From assembly GCA_017532155.1 (NCBI GenBank), contig JAFXJP010000040.1:1-39991 (forward strand): a DNA stretch of 39,991 bases, given 5' to 3'. A program made the translations under genes and the position numbers. Positions 30,573 through 36,715 of this stretch are shown here, in pieces. Source of the stretch: Clostridia bacterium. Lineage in GTDB: Bacteria; Bacillota; Clostridia; Christensenellales; Aristaeellaceae. The stretch's first letter is position 1. Every line of letters starts with the position of its first letter. Below the pieces are notes generated by a model. It saw only the letters and a program-made list of their open reading frames with translations, was not told the origin of the DNA and ran no database searches.

Positions 30573-31859
30573 ATGAAAAAGCAATCCGTTGGCAAACAGG
30601 CCGCTATTCTCACCTGCTTCAATGCGCTCACGCGCGCGCTGGGCTTTCTGCTGCGCATTGTGCTCAGCCGCCTGATGGGCGCTGAAGCCGTGGGTGTGAT
30701 GGAGCTTTCCCACAGCGCGCATATGCTGTCCATCACGCCCGTCACGGCGGGGCTGCCACTGGCTGTCAGCCGCATGACGGCGCGTGATAAGAATGATCTT
30801 GCCCTGCGCGCAGGGCGGCAGCTGGTGTGGAAAATTTCGCTGTGCCTCTTGCCCGTGTGGCTGTTGCTTTCGCCCGTCATGGCGTATCTCATGCGTGATC
30901 TGCGCGTGCTGCCGTCGCTGCTGCTCTTTGCGCCGTGCATCCCTGTTTTAGGGCTTTCGGCCATTTACAACGGCTACTGCTACGGCAGCGGCAATGTATT
31001 TCCGCCCGCGCTGAGCGAAATTCTGGAGCAATTGCTGCGCTTTGCGCTCTCAGCGCTGCTGCTGTTATCGCTGCCGGGATTGACTGTTGCCGGCCGCGCG
31101 GCTGTGCCGGCGCTGGCAACCGCCGCAGCCGAGGCAGCGGGGCTTACGCTGGTGATCTTTCTGGTGCGCCGCCGTCCGGCAGGCGCTGCGCAGCTTTCTC
31201 CTGCCCAGCGGGAAATATTGCAGCTGTCGCTGCCGCTGATCCTGTCGCGGCTGCTTACGACCATGCTGCGCACGGCCTCCGGCGCGCTGATCCCGCTGCG
31301 GCTCATGGTCAGCGGTCTTGACCGCACAGCGGCGATGGAGGCCTTTGGCATGCTGCAGGGCATGGTGATGCCGCTGCTTTTTCTGCCGGGCATTCTGACC
31401 GGCGCGCTGGGCACGGTGGGCACATCGGCCATTGCCGAGCGCTCGGGCTATGCCCGGCGGCGCATGGCCATTGTACTGTTTCTCTCTGCGCTGCTATGCG
31501 GCTGTGCAGGCACGGCCCTGCTGCACAGCGGCTCCGCATTGATTTCCAAGCATCTGTACGCCCTGCCTGCGTTATCGCCGCTGCTTCGCGCTGCCTCGCC
31601 GCTGACGCTCCTGTTTGCGCTGCAGCATGCCGTAAACGGCGTGATGAGCGGGCTTGGCCTGCAAAAGCAATTGCTTCTGCCTGCGCTTTGTTCGGCTGTT
31701 ATATCGCTTATTTGTCTTTACCTCTGGGCGGGGGATCCGGCGCTGCGCATCCTTGGCGCCATCCGCGCGATGGTGGTTTCGCAGACGCTGGGGGTGCTGT
31801 GGGGATTGTGGCTGGTATGGCGAAGAACAAAAGAAGGAACGTTCAAGAGGACGCTCTAA
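30573..31859 (+). CDS. SpoVB/MurJ-like polysaccharide flippase
   Basis: A 428-aa integral membrane protein with about 12 helices of the MOP/MviN superfamily. The start QAAILTCFNALTRALGFLLR and LSRLMGAEAVGVMELSHSAH are typical of SpoVB-type proteins, which move lipid-linked cell-wall or polysaccharide precursors across the membrane and in spore formers are needed for cortex formation. It is shorter than typical SpoVB (about 520 aa) but both ends look intact. It lies 48 bp after the DUF1492-like gene and could share the LexA-controlled transcript. Confidence 0.85.
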   Translation: MKKQSVGKQAAILTCFNALTRALGFLLRIVLSRLMGAEAVGVMELSHSAHMLSITPVTAGLPLAVSRMTARDKNDLALRAGRQLVWKISLCLLPVWLLLSPVMAYLMRDLRVLPSLLLFAPCIPVLGLSAIYNGYCYGSGNVFPPALSEILEQLLRFALSALLLLSLPGLTVAGRAAVPALATAAAEAAGLTLVIFLVRRRPAGAAQLSPAQREILQLSLPLILSRLLTTMLRTASGALIPLRLMVSGLDRTAAMEAFGMLQGMVMPLLFLPGILTGALGTVGTSAIAERSGYARRRMAIVLFLSALLCGCAGTALLHSGSALISKHLYALPALSPLLRAASPLTLLFALQHAVNGVMSGLGLQKQLLLPALCSAVISLICLYLWAGDPALRILGAIRAMVVSQTLGVLWGLWLVWRRTKEGTFKRTL

Positions 31860-31871
31860 GACCGTGTGTTT

Positions 31872-31946
31872 TGGCAGACATTGCAAAAAAAGGAGAGAAT
31901 CTCAGGGATTCGAGCAAGCTCGATCCGCTGATCTTCTCTCCTTTTT
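31872..31946 (+). terminator. Family I terminator element, copy A
   Basis: TGGCAG (31872-31877), then arms AAAAGGAGAGAA (31888-31899) and TTCTCTCCTTTT (31934-31945). The core is AATCTCAGGGATTCGAGC-AA-GCTCGATCCGCTGATCTT, with a 2x2 TC/TC internal loop and a bulged G. It lies 12 bp after the flippase stop in sense orientation and is symmetrical enough to stop the convergent FAD gene too. Confidence 0.88.
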
Positions 31947-31964
31947 ATGGCGCATTTCACGGGC

Positions 31965-33287
31965 TCATTCTTTGTCGTACAGCTCTGCGCCGTTCTTTTC
32001 AAGGACTGCCTGCACATCGCGCACGGATACTTCGCGCGGCGCAACGCCAGCCCTGGCGCTTAGCGCCGCTGCCGTGCCCGCTGCCTGACCGGTGGCCATG
32101 CACACCGCCATCACGCGATAGGACGCATGCGCGCGGTGCGTGCCCGAAATGCAGCGGCCCGAGAGCAGAAGATTATCCACCTTCTGCGGCAGCAGCGCGC
32201 GGTAAGGAATATCATAGGGCGTGGCAGGCTGAGACTTGCCCTCCGCCTGACCGCCGCCGGTGGGGTTATGAATATCGATGAGGAACCATGCGCGATGCAC
32301 GACCACGTCCTCGTGGCGCGCGCCCTTTTCCACATCCCAGTCAGAGATCGTGTAATCGCCGTGGAAGCGGCGCGTTTCGCGCACGCCCAGCGTGGCCGCC
32401 GAGCTCTTCACGCGGCAGTTTTCATAGCCGGGCACGTATTTTTTGAGGAAAGCAATGATCTGCGGAATCTGTCCGCGCAGCTTTTCCTCTGCCAGCGTAG
32501 CGCCCTCAAGCGTCAGCGTATCATAGCCGTTGGCCTGGGTGGCGTTGACGTTGCGCTCGCCGGGATAGAACGTTTTGTGCAGGCGCACGATGGACACGTT
32601 TTCAGGCAGAATGCCCTTGGCGTGCAGATCCTTGCACATCTGGCTGTAGCCCGTTCCATCGGGCAGCTTTACGGGATCGGAGCCGCCGTTGCAGTAAATC
32701 GCTACGGAATCGTCCACATTTTCTATTGTAAATTCAATGGTAACAGGCTGGCAGCGGCCGTCGCTGTCGCGGCCCATGGAGAAGGGCGCGCCGGCGAGGA
32801 AGGCCAGCATGCCGTCGCCCGTGGAATCCACAAAGCACTTGGCGCGATAGGCGCTCAGGCCGGTAGGCGTGTTGACCACGACCGCGGTGATCTTGCCATC
32901 CTCCATGATCGCGTCGCACAGCGGGGCATTCAGCAAGAACTCCGCGCCGCTTTCGCGCACAAAGCGCATCAGACGGCCCTTGCCCTCTTCGGGATCCAGG
33001 TTCACTTCATCGCCAATATAGGATTTGCCCATGGGCACGTCCTCATGGCCCACGCGGAAAAGCTGCACAAGCTCGTCATACATCGTGCCCCTGGCCACGC
33101 CGCCGAGGATGGGATTGACATGCCCCACCGTCAGGTTGCCGCCCAGCACGCCATTTTTATCCAAAAGCAGCGTCTTTGCGCCTTCGCGCGCCGCAGCCAC
33201 TGCTGCGCACACGCCGGCAGGGCCGCCGCCGACCACGATTACATCATATTCGCCCGCTACAGGAATCTGCTTCTGATACTGAATCAT
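31965..33287 (-). CDS. FAD-dependent oxidoreductase (FAD_oxidored-type), 440 aa
   Basis: Cytosolic flavoprotein. The FAD-binding Rossmann motif VIVVGGGPAGVCAAVAAARE is near residue 16, followed by VLGGNLTVGHVNPILGG, FVDSTGDGMLAFLAGAPFSMG, and the late LLLSGRCISGTHRAHASYRVMAV block that closes the cofactor site. It belongs to the same broad family as the protein at 9756-11510 but lacks the extra C-terminal domain. ATG at 33287 is preferred because GGAGG is nine bases away; ATG at 33314 has no ribosome binding site. It is divergent from a TIM-barrel isomerase with closely spaced promoters, suggesting shared control. Confidence 0.9.
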   Translation of the reverse strand: MIQYQKQIPVAGEYDVIVVGGGPAGVCAAVAAAREGAKTLLLDKNGVLGGNLTVGHVNPILGGVARGTMYDELVQLFRVGHEDVPMGKSYIGDEVNLDPEEGKGRLMRFVRESGAEFLLNAPLCDAIMEDGKITAVVVNTPTGLSAYRAKCFVDSTGDGMLAFLAGAPFSMGRDSDGRCQPVTIEFTIENVDDSVAIYCNGGSDPVKLPDGTGYSQMCKDLHAKGILPENVSIVRLHKTFYPGERNVNATQANGYDTLTLEGATLAEEKLRGQIPQIIAFLKKYVPGYENCRVKSSAATLGVRETRRFHGDYTISDWDVEKGARHEDVVVHRAWFLIDIHNPTGGGQAEGKSQPATPYDIPYRALLPQKVDNLLLSGRCISGTHRAHASYRVMAVCMATGQAAGTAAALSARAGVAPREVSVRDVQAVLEKNGAELYDKE

Positions 33288-33322
33288 GCTCTGTTTCCTC
33301 CAAGCAAATTTCATTTTTTATC

Positions 33323-33351
33323 ATTTTATCATCCGCGCGCGAAGGTGTCAA
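33323..33351 (-). promoter_or_regulatory. Promoter of the 440-aa FAD oxidoreductase gene
   Basis: On the minus strand, perfect TTGACA (33346-33351), 17 bp, TAAAAT (33323-33328). Confidence 0.75.
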
Positions 33352-33354
33352 TGA

Positions 33355-33383
33355 TTGTGAAACGGGCAAAAGCGTGATATAAT
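33355..33383 (+). promoter_or_regulatory. Promoter of the TIM-barrel isomerase gene
   Basis: TTGTGA (33355-33360), 17 bp, perfect TATAAT (33378-33383). Its -35 is only 3 bp from the -35 of the divergent promoter, so RNA polymerases would compete. Confidence 0.75.
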
Positions 33384-33417
33384 ACAGACACTCATTACAG
33401 AAAGGAAGTCGTTTATT

Positions 33418-34248
33418 ATGTGGCTGATCTCCACCAACTCCGGCCTGCATTCCGCACGCCCGGGGAAGCCGCGCTTCCGCATGCAGGATGCGCCCGCTGT
33501 ATTCAAAAAGGCCGGTTTTGAGGCCATGGATATCAATTTTGCCGCCACGATCTACGACGGCGAATATAAGCACGAGCCGATCCTGGATGGCGATAATTAT
33601 CTGTCTCAGGCCATGGAAGTCAAGCAGGCCTGCGATGAAAACGGCCTGGAAATGACGGTATCGCACCTGCCCTTCTACAATTATGAAATGGAAGACAAGG
33701 AAAAGCTGGCCTTTTGCAATCAGATGATGGAACGCGCCATCCGCGCCAGCGCGCATGTGGGCGTAAAATATGCCGTGGTGCATCCCCATCGCTGCCCCGC
33801 CAAGCATATCAAAATTGCGCGCACGGTGGAAATTCTGCGTCCCTTTGTGGAATTGGGCCGCAGCCTGGGCGTTACGCTGTGCGTGGAAAATATGTATACC
33901 GTCACTGCTGAAGCTACCCGCATGATTGCCGATGCGCTGGACTGCGGTATCTGCTGGGATGTGGGCCATGCCAATTTCGGCGGTCACGACCAGTACGCAG
34001 GCATTATGACGTGTGGAGAGCGCCTCAAGGTGCTGCATCTGCACGATAACAACGGTCAGGCCGACCTGCATATCCCTGCCTTTCAGGGCAATATCAACTG
34101 GCCGGAGGTTATGCGCGCGCTGCGTGACGTGAAATTCGAGGGCGAGCTTAACTTTGAAGTGGCGGTTTCCCGTGTGCCGGATGAGCTGCGCGAGCCGATG
34201 TATCGCTATATCGCCGACAGCGGCAAGCTGCTGCGGGACATGCATTAA
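33418..34248 (+). CDS. Sugar phosphate isomerase/epimerase-type TIM barrel
   Basis: A 276-aa AP_endonuc_2-type barrel, paralogous to 16624-17493. Likely metal ligands are E in CVENMYTV, D and H in CWDVGHANF, H in LHLHDNN and a late E in LNFEVAVS. The shared pattern HDNN-x-x-x-DLH and GxI(N/D)WP between the two proteins indicates one subfamily. No signal peptide, so cytosolic. The start follows AAAGGAAG at somewhat long spacing. It probably acts on the same sugar or keto-sugar as the divergent FAD oxidoreductase. Confidence 0.9.
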   Translation: MWLISTNSGLHSARPGKPRFRMQDAPAVFKKAGFEAMDINFAATIYDGEYKHEPILDGDNYLSQAMEVKQACDENGLEMTVSHLPFYNYEMEDKEKLAFCNQMMERAIRASAHVGVKYAVVHPHRCPAKHIKIARTVEILRPFVELGRSLGVTLCVENMYTVTAEATRMIADALDCGICWDVGHANFGGHDQYAGIMTCGERLKVLHLHDNNGQADLHIPAFQGNINWPEVMRALRDVKFEGELNFEVAVSRVPDELREPMYRYIADSGKLLRDMH

Positions 34249-34249
34249 A

Positions 34250-34274
34250 AAAGGCGTCCGTACAGGACGCCTTT
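34250..34274. terminator. Terminator hairpin, duplicated copy 1
   Basis: Arms AAAGGCGTCC (34250-34259) and GGACGCCTTT (34265-34274) directly follow the isomerase stop. A 24-bp stretch is identical to 34470-34493. The tail is T-poor on the plus strand and T-rich on the minus strand. Confidence 0.75.
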
Positions 34275-34438
34275 CGCTCCTTCGTCCGCTATAGCGAACA
34301 AAGGAGCGGGACATCATTTTCCTGTGAGGCTCCGCCTCACGGCCGGAAAATGATATAGGAAGCAGCTTTCAGCTGCTCCTCGCACCGCACATGTCGCTGC
34401 TGCGGAATAAAAATGAAGGGGCTGGCCGCCCCTTCATT
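34275..34438 (+). repeat. Multi-hairpin intergenic element, family II, copy 2
   Basis: Four hairpins. H1: CGCTCCTT/AAGGAGCG (34275-34282, 34301-34308). H2: ATCATTTTCC/GGAAAATGAT (34313-34322, 34345-34354) with inner GTGAGGC/GCCTCAC. H3: AGGAAGCAGCT/AGCTGCTCCT (34357-34367, 34371-34380). H4: AATGAAGGGGC/GCCCCTTCATT (34412-34422, 34428-34438). It has the same order and linkers as the copy at 14316-14476, in sense orientation after the isomerase gene. No gene is visible in 34249-34507. Confidence 0.75.
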
Positions 34439-34469
34439 GCATCCCCGCCATTTTGTTTGGAGATGGATT

Positions 34470-34493
34470 AAAGGCGTCCGTACAGGACGCCTT
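34470..34493. terminator. Terminator hairpin, duplicated copy 2
   Basis: Identical in 24 bp to 34250-34273 and only 15 bp beyond the stop of the convergent XRE gene. The two copies bracket the family II element. Confidence 0.7.
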
Positions 34494-34507
34494 CTTTTGT
34501 TATTCTT

Positions 34508-34855
34508 TTATTCCTGGCCAGGCTTTTTCAGCTGGATGGCATAATGGCCGCTGTCAACCATATCGCTCAGCAGCTGCAGTGCGCGGGTACGGCCTTCCTC
34601 ATTCATATTATGGAAAGCAGCCAGCATCTGATCATCTTCGCCGGTGCCGGGGTTATCATCCACCAGACGGATGAAATCATCCATACTCATACCCAGCGCA
34701 TCCACCAGTTTTTGCAAAGACTTATAGCGGGGATTGTCCGTCGCGCCGGACGCGATCTTGTCAATAGTACTCTTGGGCACGCCGCTCATCTGCGAAAGCA
34801 TGTCGCTGGTCACGCCCTGACGCTGCATCACACTGCGAATAACTTCCAGACCCAT
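34508..34855 (-). CDS. XRE-family transcriptional regulator
   Basis: A 115-aa DNA-binding protein. A Cro/CI-type helix-turn-helix spans about 14-60 (DMLSQMSGVPKSTIDKIASG, then YKSLQKLVDALGMSMDDFIR). The tail (65-115) is helical and acidic (EDDQMLAAFHNMNEEGRTRA). Its layout resembles small repressors that combine XRE DNA binding with a short dimerisation tail. ATG at 34855 is chosen because GGAGG lies four bases upstream. A strong promoter and two TTCGATTT direct repeats upstream suggest autoregulation. Confidence 0.88.
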   Translation of the reverse strand: MGLEVIRSVMQRQGVTSDMLSQMSGVPKSTIDKIASGATDNPRYKSLQKLVDALGMSMDDFIRLVDDNPGTGEDDQMLAAFHNMNEEGRTRALQLLSDMVDSGHYAIQLKKPGQE

Positions 34856-34900
34856 AACTCCTCCAAGCACATAGGTGCATAAAATACAAAATCTTTTAAT

Positions 34901-34929
34901 ATTATATGTAAAATTCTTCTTTTCGTCAA
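34901..34929 (-). promoter_or_regulatory. Promoter of the XRE regulator gene
   Basis: On the minus strand, TTGACG (34924-34929), 17 bp, perfect TATAAT (34901-34906). Confidence 0.75.
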
Positions 34930-34936
34930 CAGTAAA

Positions 34937-35056
34937 TTCGATTTAACTTCGATTTCTCTACCATTTTTTACAAAATAATCACATTCTCCATATATTTTCA
35001 TATATGGAACCATTGACAAATAGAGATATCTAACCAGTCTAAGAAACCGATTTCTT
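34937..35056. promoter_or_regulatory. AT-rich regulatory region with repeats between XRE and mgtE
   Basis: Direct repeats TTCGATTT at 34937-34944 and 34948-34955 are spaced one helical turn apart, just upstream of the XRE promoter's -35. Inverted repeats CCATATAT/ATATATGG (34988-34995, 35000-35007) and AAGAAA/TTTCTT (35041-35046, 35051-35056) follow. I see no convincing gene between 34871 and 35182. Confidence 0.45.
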
Positions 35057-35099
35057 CATTTCTCCAGTCAAAAATAATATTGCGCATGTTTTTTTATCG

Positions 35100-35128
35100 T
35101 TGACTTTATACGGCTGTATTTATATAAT
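35100..35128 (+). promoter_or_regulatory. Promoter of the mgtE transcript
   Basis: TTGACT (35100-35105), 17 bp, perfect TATAAT (35123-35128). Transcription from about 35135 gives a leader of roughly 178 nt. Confidence 0.85.
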
Positions 35129-35182
35129 GAAATAAATTGGGCAAAATATTTATCGCCCATGTATGATCAAAGGAGGTTCGCT

Positions 35183-35257
35183 ATGGAAGCTGGCAGTATC
35201 CCTTTACCCCCTGACACAGCCCACATACGCTGTCTGCTCCCGGCGAACATTGCCTGA
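35183..35257 (+). CDS. Candidate leader peptide upstream of mgtE (24 aa)
   Basis: A short ORF starting MEAGSIPLPPDTAH and ending ANIA, preceded by a perfect AAAGGAGG (35169-35176) six bases from the ATG. It is far too short for a structural protein and lies wholly in the mgtE leader. Enterobacterial mgtA is controlled by the proline- and acid-containing leader peptide MgtL, whose translation falters at low magnesium; the acidic/proline start here (E2, P7, P9, P10, D11) is analogous, though not clearly homologous. The ORF overlaps the left arm of a helix that competes with the helix covering the mgtE ribosome binding site. Confidence 0.6.
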   Translation: MEAGSIPLPPDTAHIRCLLPANIA

Positions 35258-35310
35258 CGAGTAACAGCCTGCGCGACTGTGTCTTTCCAACAAACCAAAG
35301 GAGGAAAGAC
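35213..35310 (+). promoter_or_regulatory. Mutually exclusive RNA helices in the mgtE leader
   Basis: Helix 1 pairs GACACAG (35213-35219) with CTGTGTC (35277-35283). Helix 2 pairs GTCTTTCC (35281-35288) with GGAAAGAC (35303-35310) and includes the last two bases of the mgtE ribosome binding site AAAGGAGG (35297-35304). Both use 35281-35283, so only one can form. A local ACAGC/GCTGT hairpin (35216-35220, 35229-35233) also competes with helix 1. No M-box-like sequence is apparent. Confidence 0.6.
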
Positions 35311-35312
35311 TC

Positions 35313-36662
35313 ATGTCTCAGATTGATACCGCCTTCGGCACGGCTATTGCCCGGCTGTGGGAGGATAAAAAGTACAATACCCTTCGTGATGTGCTCAGCA
35401 CGCTGCAGCCGCCTCAGGTTGTTGCCGTGCTGCTTTTGCTGCCCGAAACGGCGCTGGCGCCGCTGTTCCGCCTGCTGCCCAAGGAGCTGGCTGCCGAGAC
35501 CTTCGTAGAGATGGAAAGCGACCAGCAGGAAAAGCTGATCCGCTCCTTCTCCGATACCGAGCTGAGAAGCGTGCTGGATGAATTGTATGTGGATGACGCG
35601 GTAGACCTGGTGGAAGAAATGCCCGCTAACGTCGTCAAGCGCATCCTCGCACAGGCTGATCCTGAATTGCGCCGCAGCATCAACGAGCTGCTGCAGTATC
35701 CCGAGGATTCTGCCGGCTCCATCATGACCACGGAGTTTGTCTCCCTGCGCCCGCATATGACGGCCGCTGACGCGCTTTCCTCCATCCGCCGCACCGGCAT
35801 GGATAAGGAAACCGTCAACACCTGCTATGTCATGGATGACCGCCGGCATCTGATTGGCGTTGTCACGCTGCGGCAGATCGTCATGGCGAAGGAAGACGAT
35901 ACCATGGAAACGCTCATGGACCGCAACGTGATTTCCGTCACCACCCTGGAGGATCAGGAAACCGTGGCGCACATGTTCGCCCTCTACGACTATTTTGTCA
36001 TTCCCGTCGTCGATAAGGAAAACCGTCTGGTGGGCATTGTCACCGTTGACGACGCCATCGACGTCATGGAAGAAGAAACCACCGAGGACGTCAGCAAGAT
36101 GGCGGCTATGACGCCCAGCGACAAGCCTTATCTGAAAACAACCATCCTGGAATTGTTCAAGAGCCGCATTCCCTGGCTGCTTTTGCTGATGCTTTCCTCC
36201 ACATTCACCGGCATGATCATCACGCACTTTGAGGGTGTGCTGGCCGCCTCCATCGCGCTCACCGCCGCCATTCCCATGCTGATGGGCACGGGCGGTAACA
36301 GCGGCAGCCAGTCCTCCGTTACCGTTATCCGTTCGCTGTCGCTGGAGGAAGTGCAGTTCTCGGATATGTTCCGCATCTGGTGGAAGGAAATCCGCGTGGC
36401 AGTGCTGTGCGGCCTGACGCTGGCAGTAGCCGAGTTTTTCAAGCTCCTTCTGTTTGATCGCATCGCTCCGCTGGTGGCCGCAACGATCTGCATCACGCTC
36501 TTTGCCACGGTCTGCCTGGCCAAGTTCGTTGGCTGCACCATGCCGCTGCTGGCCAAGAAGCTGGGCTTTGACCCGGCGGTAATGGCAAGCCCCTTCATCA
36601 CCACCATCGTGGACGCCATGTCGCTGCTTATCTTCTGCGGCTGCGCGGGCATGATGCTGTAA
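35313..36662 (+). CDS. mgtE: Magnesium transporter MgtE
   Basis: A 449-aa magnesium channel. Cytosolic MgtE N domain (about 20-130, superhelical, LVEEMPANVVKRIL), two CBS domains (about 135-255) beginning YPEDSAGSIMTTEFVSL, then a connecting helix and about five membrane helices (285-449). The pore-region signature is GTGGNSGSQSSVTVIRSL. The N and CBS domains close the channel when cytosolic magnesium is high. AAAGGAGG precedes the ATG by eight bases. Expression is probably controlled by the structured leader and short ORF upstream. Confidence 0.97.
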   Translation: MSQIDTAFGTAIARLWEDKKYNTLRDVLSTLQPPQVVAVLLLLPETALAPLFRLLPKELAAETFVEMESDQQEKLIRSFSDTELRSVLDELYVDDAVDLVEEMPANVVKRILAQADPELRRSINELLQYPEDSAGSIMTTEFVSLRPHMTAADALSSIRRTGMDKETVNTCYVMDDRRHLIGVVTLRQIVMAKEDDTMETLMDRNVISVTTLEDQETVAHMFALYDYFVIPVVDKENRLVGIVTVDDAIDVMEEETTEDVSKMAAMTPSDKPYLKTTILELFKSRIPWLLLLMLSSTFTGMIITHFEGVLAASIALTAAIPMLMGTGGNSGSQSSVTVIRSLSLEEVQFSDMFRIWWKEIRVAVLCGLTLAVAEFFKLLLFDRIAPLVAATICITLFATVCLAKFVGCTMPLLAKKLGFDPAVMASPFITTIVDAMSLLIFCGCAGMML

Positions 36663-36671
36663 AATAACGTA

Positions 36672-36713
36672 TAAAAAAAGCCTGTGTTGAATATTTCACA
36701 ACGCAGGTTTTTT
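36672..36713. terminator. Bidirectional terminator between mgtE and the AI-2E-family gene
   Basis: Stem CCTGTGTTG/CAACGCAGG (36681-36689, 36699-36707) with one mismatch, flanked by an A run (36673-36679) and six T (36708-36713). Confidence 0.85.
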
Positions 36714-36715
36714 GT

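Noticed and set aside
32127-33377. A 416-codon plus-strand frame antisense to the FAD oxidoreductase
   Set aside because: The real gene shows a full Rossmann motif and promoter; the antisense product resembles no family.
34828-35019. A 63-codon minus-strand frame upstream of and overlapping the XRE gene
   Set aside because: It runs through the XRE promoter and ribosome binding site in another frame and has no start signal.
35135-35312. M-box magnesium riboswitch before mgtE
   Set aside because: The conserved M-box segments are not visible; the leader instead has a short ORF and two competing helices.
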